DNA from: an uncultured Oscillospiraceae bacterium
GTDB taxonomy: Bacteria > Bacillota > Clostridia > Oscillospirales > Acutalibacteraceae
Direction: 5' to 3'
Assembly (NCBI GenBank): GCA_900552605.1
Contig: USAR01000101.1
Coordinates: forward strand, 1 to 5,791
Length of the DNA: 5,791 nucleotides
The notes under the pieces were generated by a model that did not search any database, had not been told where the DNA came from, and was given only the letters and a program-made list of their open reading frames with translations. This document shows, one piece after another, positions 1 through 5,744 of this stretch. Position 1 is the stretch's first letter; each line of letters starts with the position of its first letter. Made by a program: the position numbers and the translations under genes.

Positions 1-13
1 ATTTTAACTCCGC

Positions 14-32
14 AGTGCGGAAAATCCGCACT
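14..32. repeat. Short perfect hairpin upstream of tarI
   Basis: An 8-bp perfect inverted repeat (AGTGCGGA at 14-21, TCCGCACT at 25-32) encloses a 3-nt loop. An A-run rather than a T-run follows it on the plus strand, so it is not a standard plus-strand terminator. On the minus strand the trailing bases are also poor in T. It may be a 3' end structure of an unseen upstream gene or a leader element of the tar genes. I see no convincing sigma-A promoter between it and tarI, so these genes may be read from further upstream. Confidence 0.55.
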
Positions 33-101
33 CAAAAAACAGGTTCGGATTTATTCTCGATTGCCTAGTCAGGGAATACCGTAAAAGCTTTTTTGAAAGA
101 C

Positions 102-107
102 AGGGTG
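102..107 (+). promoter_or_regulatory. Ribosome binding site deciding the tarI start
   Basis: AGGGTG lies 6 nt before the ATG at 114. The open frame extends upstream to a TTG at 93, but that codon has no purine-rich site before it, and family members begin close to the LAGG motif. The ATG is therefore preferred. Confidence 0.7.
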
Positions 108-113
108 AAGTTT

Positions 114-830
114 ATGTCCACACAAAAAAATGTTTTCGCACTTATTCTTGCAGGCGGTAAGGGCACAAGAATGGGTAACGCTGAAAAGCCGAAGCAGTTT
201 ATTGAAATTCATTCAAAGCCGATTATAATTTACACGGTTGAGAAGTTTATGCTGTATAACGATTTTCAGAAGATAATCGTTTTAGCACCGAAGCAATGGC
301 TTAAAACCACGGAAGGGATTATTGAAAAATATTTCCCGAACAACGATAAAATAACCGTTGCCTGCGGCGGCGCGTCAAGAAACGAAACAATGATGAACGG
401 TATTAAATACATCGAGGATAACTTTACCGTTGACGAGGATACCGTTATTGTTACCCACGACGCCGTAAGACCCTTTGTTACCCATAGAATTATTAAGGAA
501 AACATTGAGTTTGCAAAGCAGTATGACGCTTGCGATACCGTTGTTCCCGCAACCGATACGCTTGTAAGAAGCGACGACGGCGAGCTTATAAGCGATATTC
601 CCGACCGCTCTAAAATGTATCAGGGTCAAACCCCGCAGTCTTTCAAAGCATTAAAACTTAAAAACCATTATTTAAGCCTTACCGAGCAGGAAAAGGAAAT
701 ACTTACCGACTCCTGCAAGATTATGCTTTTAAAGGGCGAAAAGGTTCACCTGGTGCAGGGCGAGGTTTTTAATATTAAGATAACATATCCGTTTGACATT
801 AAAATGGCAAACGCCATTTTGGAGGATTAG
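114..830 (+). CDS. tarI: Ribitol-5-phosphate cytidylyltransferase (TarI-type)
   Basis: The product transfers CMP from CTP to D-ribitol-5-phosphate, giving CDP-ribitol and pyrophosphate in the cytoplasm. It is a GT-A-like nucleotidyltransferase of the IspD/TarI superfamily. Residues numbered from the ATG at 114: the CTP-binding loop LAGGKGTRMG is at 12-21, PKQF at 26-29, GGASRNETM at 85-93, HDAVRPF at 115-121, and YQGQTPQSF at 169-177. The HDAVRPF(V/L)THRIIKEN and MYQGQTPQSF stretches, and the 238-residue length, fit my recollection of Staphylococcus aureus TarI better than IspD. The neighbour 2 nt downstream is a TarJ-type reductase, which supplies the substrate, and this pairing argues strongly against an isoprenoid role. 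IspD remains the only serious alternative. The function is inferred from motifs and context and has not been tested. Confidence 0.92.
   Translation: MSTQKNVFALILAGGKGTRMGNAEKPKQFIEIHSKPIIIYTVEKFMLYNDFQKIIVLAPKQWLKTTEGIIEKYFPNNDKITVACGGASRNETMMNGIKYIEDNFTVDEDTVIVTHDAVRPFVTHRIIKENIEFAKQYDACDTVVPATDTLVRSDDGELISDIPDRSKMYQGQTPQSFKALKLKNHYLSLTEQEKEILTDSCKIMLLKGEKVHLVQGEVFNIKITYPFDIKMANAILED
821..825 (+). promoter_or_regulatory. Ribosome binding site for tarJ inside the end of tarI
   Basis: A perfect GGAGG sits within the last codons of tarI, 7 nt before the GTG at 833. It supports the GTG start and translational coupling of the two genes, because ribosomes finishing tarI stop at 830, next to the new start. 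Confidence 0.85.
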
Positions 831-832
831 TT

Positions 833-1855
833 GTGCTCAACACAATATACAGATTAAGGTCGCCGCGCAATTTTGAAATTGCCGTTAAGGACGAGCAGCC
901 TGAAAACCACGTCGTTGTACGTCCCATATCGCTTTCAATTTGCCATGCCGACCAGAGGTATTATCAAGGCAAACGCGCAAAGGCGGTTTTGGATAAAAAG
1001 CTTCCGATGGCTCTTATTCACGAAGGAATCGGAGAAATCGTTGCCGATTACACAGGCACATTCAGCGTTGGCGAGCGTGTGGTTATGGTTCCCAATATGC
1101 CTGCCGAAAAGGACGATGTTATTGCCGAAAACTATGCTTTCACAAGCCGTTTCAGAGGCAGCACCGCCGACGGCTTTATGCAGGAATACATTGTAACCGA
1201 CCCCGACCGCTTGGTGACGCTGCCCGAAAATATCGATTTAGAGGTCGCCACGTTTTTGGAAATGGTTACGGTGAGCTATCACGCAATTTCCCGCTTTAAA
1301 AAAATAGCGCACAGCAGGAGAAACATTATCGGCGTGTGGGGCGACGGCAACCTTGGGTTTATGACCTCGCTTTTAATTAAGCATATGTTGCCCGAAAGCA
1401 GGCTTTACGTTTTCGGAATAGACCAAAACAAGCTTGCGGATTTCACATTCAGCGACGAATGTTTTATTGTTAACGACCTGCCGAAGGATCTCAGAATAGA
1501 CCACGCATTCGAGTGCGTCGGCTCGGCAGCCTCGGCTTCCGCTATCGACCAGATCATCGATTGCATCAACCCGGAGGGCACAATATCGCTGCTCGGTGTA
1601 AGCGAAGAAAGCGTACCCATTAACACAAGAATGGTGCTTGAAAAGGGATTGCGCCTTTTCGGCAGCAGCCGCAGCGGGAGAGAGGATTATCTCGGCACTG
1701 TGAAGCTGCTAAACGACAATCCCGATATAGTGCAGTATCTGCGTACCCTTGTCGGTTGCGTTAAAACAGTGCGCTGTCTTGCAGACGCTGTTGAGGCTTT
1801 TGAAACCGATATAAGCAAAAGTATGGGAAAAACAATTATGAAGTGGGAAATTTAA
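833..1855 (+). CDS. tarJ: Ribulose-5-phosphate reductase, zinc-dependent (TarJ-type)
   Basis: The product reduces D-ribulose-5-phosphate to D-ribitol-5-phosphate with NADPH, the step before TarI. It is a medium-chain, zinc-dependent alcohol dehydrogenase. The GroES-like N-terminal domain carries the likely catalytic zinc ligands Cys37 (SICHADQRYY), His63 and Glu64 (LIHEGIGE), with Glu143 (LEMVTVSYHAI) as a possible further ligand. The Rossmann domain has the nucleotide loop GDGNLG at 170-175. The stretch VPNMPAEKDDVIAENY (86-101) and the SSRSG motif near the C-terminus are close to TarJ as I recall it. The length, 340 residues, is close to S. aureus TarJ (341). The structural four-cysteine zinc lobe of many alcohol dehydrogenases is absent, as in TarJ. 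The start is GTG with a perfect GGAGG. The gene is probably co-transcribed and translationally coupled with tarI. Confidence 0.93.
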   Translation: MLNTIYRLRSPRNFEIAVKDEQPENHVVVRPISLSICHADQRYYQGKRAKAVLDKKLPMALIHEGIGEIVADYTGTFSVGERVVMVPNMPAEKDDVIAENYAFTSRFRGSTADGFMQEYIVTDPDRLVTLPENIDLEVATFLEMVTVSYHAISRFKKIAHSRRNIIGVWGDGNLGFMTSLLIKHMLPESRLYVFGIDQNKLADFTFSDECFIVNDLPKDLRIDHAFECVGSAASASAIDQIIDCINPEGTISLLGVSEESVPINTRMVLEKGLRLFGSSRSGREDYLGTVKLLNDNPDIVQYLRTLVGCVKTVRCLADAVEAFETDISKSMGKTIMKWEI

Positions 1856-1863
1856 GGTTTATT

Positions 1864-1869
1864 GGTGGA
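1864..1869 (+). promoter_or_regulatory. Ribosome binding site deciding the GT2 start
   Basis: GGTGGA lies 7 nt before the ATG at 1877. The frame is open from a TTG at 1862, but only AAGG about 4 nt away precedes that codon, which is too close. The ATG also places the first beta strand (LSLIVIAYN) where GT2 proteins usually have it. Confidence 0.65.
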
Positions 1870-1876
1870 AAAAACT

Positions 1877-3280
1877 ATGCATTATCTATTAAGCTTAATT
1901 GTTATTGCCTATAATTCCTCGGAATATATCGAGGACTGTTTAAACTCGGTATTCGGCCAAACGTATAAGGATTTTGAAACCGTTATTATAAACAATGCTT
2001 CAACCGATGATACCGAAGAAAAAATACAAGCGCTGATATGCGATAAACCGAATGTGCGGTACATTAAAAATTCCGAAAATGCGGGTGGTGCCACTGCCGG
2101 CAATTTGGGAATAAAAGAAGCTAAGGGCGACTATGTGTTTTTAATGGATTCCGACGATATTTTGCCTAAAGGCGCGCTTGAGGCACTCGGCAAAGCTGCC
2201 GAGAATACTAAAGGTGACATTGTCATCGGCAGGGCAAAGTGCATTTACGGCGATAAAATAGGGTATATGAAATTCAATGCCGACGATCTTACATGGGCGA
2301 AACCCGGCGAGTATTCATCGCTTAAGGAAAACCCCGATCTTGCCATTGCACCTTTTTATTGGGGCAGAATAATAAGGCGGCAGATGCTTATCGACAACGG
2401 TATTTTTATGAAGGACGGCAGGCTTAACGCCGACAGATATTTTACACTAAACGCACTGAAGCACAGCAAAAAGACAGTTGTTATTGACGAGCTTTGCTAT
2501 CTTTGGCGCAGGTTTTTGGAAAACGGAGACCGCATTTCCGTTTCCAGAGGCAACACCGAGGAAGACGCTTTTCGCGACAGAATGTTGAGTATTCACGAGG
2601 CGGACAGCCTTTTTGAAGGCTTTTCAAACCGCAAAATGCGTAAGTTTGTAAAGCTGCAGGCCATAAACCGATTGCTGATATATGCCAAAGACGCGGTAAA
2701 TAACATCGATTTCAGAGTGCTCTATGTAAAAAGTATGAAAGAGTATTTAAGCGATGTTTCAATGTCGGAAATTTACAAGTCGCCGTATTTCAGCGCACGC
2801 AGAAAAACGATGTGTCTGCTTTTGAAAAACGGCAGAACTGCGGATTTTTGCAATATTGCGGACCCTGAAAACAAGCTGAAAAACGAAAAAAACGGAAACT
2901 CTCTTGATATCATCGTTGATATGAATGACGTTCCTAAAGACGCAAAACGGCAAAACCGTATGCACATTGCGGCTTTTAGCGTAAGCAGCGCCGAAAACCA
3001 CGGCGGAGCTATTAAGATAGACGCAGTATCAAAGGTTTGGCAGGGTTGCGACGGCAGGGTGCTTAACCTGCGTTTGATTAAAGAAAACGGAGAGGAAATC
3101 TGTAATCTCGGCTTTGCCGACAACAAAAAAGGCAGCGAGTATTCGCTTAAAACAGAGATAAAACTTGAGAACATAAAAGAGAATGGTAACTGCAGCATTG
3201 TTGCAGAGTACCTTGTCAACGGCATTTTTAATACAAGCGTTTTCAAAAAGGATAATGAGGTGTTTATTGTTAACGCTTAA
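1877..3280 (+). CDS. GT2 family glycosyltransferase with C-terminal beta-rich extension
   Basis: This is a cytoplasmic GT-A-fold inverting glycosyltransferase, probably using a nucleotide-sugar to decorate or extend the surface polymer. Residues numbered from the ATG at 1877 (467 aa): first strand LSLIVIAYNSSEYI at 5-18, nucleotide-binding NNASTDDT at 39-46, metal-binding DSDD at 91-94, and a probable catalytic base Asp186 in the NADRYF segment, followed by YLWRR. The usual first Asp of the DDGSTD loop is Asn here. The catalytic domain ends around residue 230; a helical linker follows, then from about 341 to 467 a region rich in alternating hydrophobic residues that looks like a beta sandwich. 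This order resembles the wall teichoic acid glycosyltransferase TarS, in which a C-terminal region drives trimerisation; the likeness is by layout only and I cannot show homology. No signal peptide or membrane segment is visible. The gene begins 21 nt after tarJ. The transferred sugar cannot be predicted. Confidence 0.85.
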   Translation: MHYLLSLIVIAYNSSEYIEDCLNSVFGQTYKDFETVIINNASTDDTEEKIQALICDKPNVRYIKNSENAGGATAGNLGIKEAKGDYVFLMDSDDILPKGALEALGKAAENTKGDIVIGRAKCIYGDKIGYMKFNADDLTWAKPGEYSSLKENPDLAIAPFYWGRIIRRQMLIDNGIFMKDGRLNADRYFTLNALKHSKKTVVIDELCYLWRRFLENGDRISVSRGNTEEDAFRDRMLSIHEADSLFEGFSNRKMRKFVKLQAINRLLIYAKDAVNNIDFRVLYVKSMKEYLSDVSMSEIYKSPYFSARRKTMCLLLKNGRTADFCNIADPENKLKNEKNGNSLDIIVDMNDVPKDAKRQNRMHIAAFSVSSAENHGGAIKIDAVSKVWQGCDGRVLNLRLIKENGEEICNLGFADNKKGSEYSLKTEIKLENIKENGNCSIVAEYLVNGIFNTSVFKKDNEVFIVNA

Positions 3281-3287
3281 GATACCA

Positions 3288-3320
3288 AGGCAGCGGTTAA
3301 GGTACCAAAAACCGCTGCTT
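3288..3320. repeat. Intergenic hairpin between GT2 and ATP-grasp genes
   Basis: Inverted repeat arms at 3288-3298 and 3310-3320 (core GCAGCGGTT / AACCGCTGC, plus one A-T and one G-T pair outside) enclose an 11-nt loop. AATTATAAAG follows rather than a T-run, so strong intrinsic termination is unlikely. It may stabilise or process the upstream message, or cause partial attenuation before the ATP-grasp gene. The 6-mer TACCAA occurs twice, just before the left arm and inside the loop. Confidence 0.6.
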
Positions 3321-3343
3321 AATTATAAAGAAATGGTGATTTT

Positions 3344-4642
3344 TTGAAAATACACAATGTTTTAATCTTTCCGGCAGGCAGCGAGATCGGCTTTGAAATT
3401 TACAATGCGCTAAAGTTCGCCAAGGATATCAAAATTTTCGGAGGAACAAGCACAAAGGACCACTCGCAATTTGTTTATAAAAGACTTATAAGCGGTATTC
3501 CTTTTTGCACAGCACCCGATTTTATTGAGAAGCTTAATAAGACAATTGAGGAAAATGATATCGAGTTTGTTTATCCGGCGCACGACAGTGTGGAGCTGTT
3601 TTTAACCGAGCATCTTGACGAGATAAAGGCGACAGTGGTTACATCTCCGCTTAAAACCGTGGATATCTGCCGCTCTAAAAAGAAAACATACGATTATTTT
3701 GCCGATTGCGATTTTATTCCGAAATATTACAGCGATATATCGGAGATCGAGCAGTATCCTGTTTTTGTTAAACCGCAGGTGGGGCAGGGCTCAAACGGAG
3801 CTGTGCGCTGCGACGACAGAAGGGCGCTTGAAATTCGACTGCTTGAGGGCGACGACGTTGTTATTTGCGAATACCTTTCGGGAACTGAATATACAATAGA
3901 CTGCTTTACCGATAAAGACGGTAAGCTGAGGGTTGTTTCTCTTCGCGATCGTGCAAGAACAAAGGCGGGCATCAGCGTTAATTCGCACAGCATACCTGCC
4001 GATAAGGATATAATGAGAATTGCCGAGATCATTAACTCAAGGCTTGTCTTCTGCGGCGCGTGGTTTTTCCAGATGAAGCGCAACAGTCTCGGTGAATACA
4101 GGCTGCTTGAAATGTCGGCAAGGATCCCCGGCACAATGGGACTTTCAAGAAATATGGGCGTGAACTTTCCGCTGCTTACAATATATACTCTGCTTGGAAT
4201 GGAAGTTGATATTTGCAGGCAAAACTATGCAATAGAGGTTGACAGGACATTTATAAACCGCTATGAAATCGGGCAGGATTACAGTGCGGTTTACGTTGAC
4301 CTTGACGATACATTAGAGCTTGGCAACAAGGTCAATCAGTGGCTGCTGCTGTTCTTGTATCAGTGTGTAAACTCGGGGAAAAAGCTTTATTTGCTCACCC
4401 GTCACGCAAGAACCGTTGCAGAAACACTTAAGAGCCACCGTTTAAGTGAAAAACTTTTCGACGAAATAATTCACATTAAGGACGACACAAAAAAATCCGA
4501 CTATATTAAAGAAAAGAGCGCAATTTTTATTGATGATTCTTTCAGGGAGCGCAAGGACGTTTTGCAAAACTGCGGCATTAACGTTTTTGATCTTGATGAG
4601 ATTGATGCGCTTATCGATTGGAAGGATATTTGCTACAATTAA
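3344..4642 (+). CDS. ATP-grasp protein fused to a HAD-like phosphatase domain
   Basis: This is a two-module enzyme of unknown substrate, 432 residues. Residues 1-105 look like the pre-ATP-grasp Rossmann-like lobe (VLIFPAGSEIGFEI at 6-19). Residues about 110-290 form the ATP-grasp fold: ATP lysine Lys143 in FVKP, glycine-rich loop GQGSNG at 147-152, adenine-side Glu176 in EYLSGTEY, and a metal-binding segment LLEMSARIPG around Glu256, with Ser258 where Asn is usual. Residues about 315-432 carry all HAD motifs: DLDDTL at 319-324 (nucleophile Asp319, acid/base Asp321), Thr352 in LLTRH, Lys383 or Lys384, and Asp397/Asp398 in IFIDDS. Only about 28 residues separate motifs I and II, so no large cap is present. 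ATP-grasp enzymes join a carboxylate, through an acyl-phosphate, to an amine, thiol or hydroxyl; HAD proteins usually remove phosphate. The start is TTG with GGTG about 5 nt upstream. The position last in the cluster suggests modification of the polymer or a precursor. Confidence 0.85.
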   Translation: MKIHNVLIFPAGSEIGFEIYNALKFAKDIKIFGGTSTKDHSQFVYKRLISGIPFCTAPDFIEKLNKTIEENDIEFVYPAHDSVELFLTEHLDEIKATVVTSPLKTVDICRSKKKTYDYFADCDFIPKYYSDISEIEQYPVFVKPQVGQGSNGAVRCDDRRALEIRLLEGDDVVICEYLSGTEYTIDCFTDKDGKLRVVSLRDRARTKAGISVNSHSIPADKDIMRIAEIINSRLVFCGAWFFQMKRNSLGEYRLLEMSARIPGTMGLSRNMGVNFPLLTIYTLLGMEVDICRQNYAIEVDRTFINRYEIGQDYSAVYVDLDDTLELGNKVNQWLLLFLYQCVNSGKKLYLLTRHARTVAETLKSHRLSEKLFDEIIHIKDDTKKSDYIKEKSAIFIDDSFRERKDVLQNCGINVFDLDEIDALIDWKDICYN

Positions 4643-4661
4643 AAATTTGTTTTCAAGTTGC

Positions 4662-4701
4662 TTGCAGGCTGCGGCTGTTTAATAACGGCGGCAGCCTGCA
4701 A
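4662..4701 (+). terminator. Long hairpin closing the polysaccharide cluster
   Basis: The arms TTGCAGGCTGC (4662-4672) and GCAGCCTGCAA (4691-4701) pair perfectly. After one G-G mismatch, GCTGTT (4674-4679) pairs with AACGGC (4684-4689) around a TAAT loop. It stands 20 nt after the stop of the ATP-grasp gene, which is a normal place for a terminator. The following bases (TCATATAATTT) are AT-rich but contain no clean T-run, so termination could be weak or factor-assisted. Confidence 0.6.
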
Positions 4702-4779
4702 TCATATAATTTCGCTTCCGAGCCACGCTTATAACCCCTGAAAAATGTAGAGAAATAAGGCTTTTTTAAAGTTTTTCGT

Positions 4780-4808
4780 TTGACTTCTTTGCATAAAAAT
4801 GGTATAAT
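4780..4808 (+). promoter_or_regulatory. Sigma-A type promoter with extended -10 for the carD unit
   Basis: The -35 TTGACT (4780-4785) and the perfect -10 TATAAT (4803-4808) are separated by exactly 17 nt. TGG directly before the -10 supplies the extended -10 TGn element. Upstream, 4757-4777 is rich in A and T tracts that could act as an UP element. Transcription should start near 4815, giving a leader of about 40 nt before the GTG at 4855. This marks the carD unit as separate from the polysaccharide genes and probably well expressed. Confidence 0.88.
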
Positions 4809-4841
4809 TTATTTGTAATAATAACATAGATACTGTTGAAT

Positions 4842-4846
4842 GAGGG
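4842..4846 (+). promoter_or_regulatory. Ribosome binding site deciding the carD start
   Basis: GAGGG ends 8 nt before the GTG at 4855. An in-frame ATG at 4840 overlaps this site and has no such site of its own. The GTG gives a protein beginning M-F-Q-C-G-D, which matches the usual start of CarD-family proteins. Confidence 0.75.
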
Positions 4847-4854
4847 TAAAAATT

Positions 4855-5361
4855 GTGTTTCAGTGCGGCGATTTAATTGTATACGGTAATAACGGCGTGT
4901 GCGTGGTTGAAAGGGTTACCACGCTTGAAGGCTCTCCAAATAAAGAGCAGCTTTACTATGTGCTGAAAAATAAATCATCAAACGGCACGGCGTATGTTCC
5001 TGTAAACAGCCCTGTGCATATGCGCCATATTATGACAAAGGAGCAGGCACTGGCTCTGATAGACAAAATACCGTTTGTTGAAACAAAGCAGTTTGCAGGC
5101 ATTGCAACGCGCCAAGCGCAAAAGGTTTATCGCGACGCATTGCTTTCTTACGACAGCGAAACTGTTTTGGGAGTTATAAAGCACCTGCGCGCAACGGGTG
5201 AAAAAAAGCACAGTCTCGGCAAAAAGCTTTCTTCAACAGAGGAAAGGTATCTTGAGCAGGCACAGCGAATTATAGACAGCGAGCTTTGCGCCGCAATGGA
5301 AATGACTGTGGAGCAGCTGCGAGGCTTTATTTCAAAAAGAATCGGCGACGGCAAAATTTAA
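4855..5361 (+). CDS. CarD/CdnL-family RNA polymerase-binding regulator
   Basis: CarD-family proteins bind the RNA polymerase beta subunit and influence open-complex stability at promoters. Numbered from the GTG at 4855 (168 aa), the N-terminal Tudor-like RNA polymerase interaction domain starts with MFQCGDLIVYGNNGVCVVE at 1-19 and contains YYVLKNKSSNGTAYVPVN, typical of the family. From about residue 65 the protein becomes a helical C-terminal domain ending in a KRIGDGKI tail. The family length is usually about 160-170 residues, so it appears complete. It contains no tryptophan at all, whereas the mycobacterial and Thermus proteins use a Trp in the C-terminal domain to wedge open DNA at the -10 edge; the matching region here reads KQFAGIATRQAQKVYRDAL. 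The gene has its own strong promoter. A 67-residue gene follows after 43 nt. Family membership is firm; target genes are unknown. Confidence 0.9.
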   Translation: MFQCGDLIVYGNNGVCVVERVTTLEGSPNKEQLYYVLKNKSSNGTAYVPVNSPVHMRHIMTKEQALALIDKIPFVETKQFAGIATRQAQKVYRDALLSYDSETVLGVIKHLRATGEKKHSLGKKLSSTEERYLEQAQRIIDSELCAAMEMTVEQLRGFISKRIGDGKI

Positions 5362-5404
5362 AGTGTAACATCGCTTACCTATCAGCTAAAGGTGGTTTAA
5401 AAAT

Positions 5405-5608
5405 ATGGCAGAAACAGTGTTCACTCTCGGCGAATGTGATGCAAAGGGTAAGAAATACCGTTTTGATTACAGAAACGGCACTTACCAAATTCTTGAGGTT
5501 TTGCCGGAAAGCGAAACAAAGGTTTTGGAAACGGTTAACAACAGCCAAGAGGCTTATGAAAAATGGAATGCTATCAAACGTCCTGAAAAAGCACGCAAGA
5601 ATTTATAG
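5405..5608 (+). CDS. Small protein of unknown function, 67 aa
   Basis: I do not recognise this protein. It is probably real: AAAGGTGG (5388-5395) lies 9 nt before an ATG, it follows carD by 43 nt without a visible promoter, and a strong terminator comes 54 nt after its stop. Residues about 4-33 (VFTLGECDAKGKKYRFDYRN and following) look like two or three beta strands with a turn. Residues about 46-66 look like a basic helix (SQEAYEKWNAIKRPEKARKN). The first half is acidic to neutral and the C-terminus is rich in Lys and Arg. There is no signal peptide or membrane segment, so it should be cytoplasmic. A nucleic-acid or RNA polymerase-associated role would fit the basic tail and the carD context, but this is only an inference. 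The other overlapping plus-strand frame here is very rich in Lys and Arg and looks like a shadow. Confidence 0.7.
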   Translation: MAETVFTLGECDAKGKKYRFDYRNGTYQILEVLPESETKVLETVNNSQEAYEKWNAIKRPEKARKNL

Positions 5609-5662
5609 TGCGGGGCTTGATAAAAAATTCAACCGGACTTAAAAAAACCAAGTAAAAATAAT

Positions 5663-5704
5663 CGCGGAGCGTGTGGGGATTTTCCTGCACGCTCCGCGTT
5701 TTTT
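5663..5704 (+). terminator. Strong intrinsic terminator of the carD unit
   Basis: CGCGGAGCGTG (5663-5673) pairs perfectly with CACGCTCCGCG (5688-5698), and two wobble and two G-C pairs extend the stem inward. Six T residues (5699-5704) follow directly. On the left side, A-rich sequence (5641-5662) would give T-rich sequence on the minus strand, so some bidirectional activity is possible, which would suit a convergent gene. Confidence 0.93.
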
Positions 5705-5744
5705 GTGCTTTTCAATTTATTGCCGATTATAAAGCCGGAATAAA

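Noticed and set aside
1..84. Possible C-terminal codons of an upstream plus-strand gene
   Set aside because: Two different frames are open here (to 84 and to 68), neither looks protein-like, and a perfect hairpin lies inside, so no coding call is supported.
93..113. N-terminal extension of tarI from a TTG at 93
   Set aside because: It has no ribosome binding site, while the ATG at 114 has AGGGTG at good spacing and gives the family's usual length.
114..830. IspD, the isoprenoid-pathway cytidylyltransferase
   Set aside because: It is the same superfamily, but the TarI-like stretches and the coupled tarJ gene favour ribitol-5-phosphate as substrate.
2773..3246. Long minus-strand open frame of 157 codons opposite the GT2 gene
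   Set aside because: It lies wholly antisense to a clear gene, has no recognisable domain, and its Ser/Leu/Phe-rich composition is typical of an antisense shadow.
3727..4134. Minus-strand open frame of 135 codons opposite the ATP-grasp gene
   Set aside because: It is the reverse of the conserved ATP-grasp motifs and shows no family features of its own.
5286..5642. Plus-strand open frame of 118 codons overlapping carD and the small gene
   Set aside because: It starts inside carD, is extremely rich in Lys and Arg, and has no suitable ribosome binding site. The 67-residue frame explains the region better.
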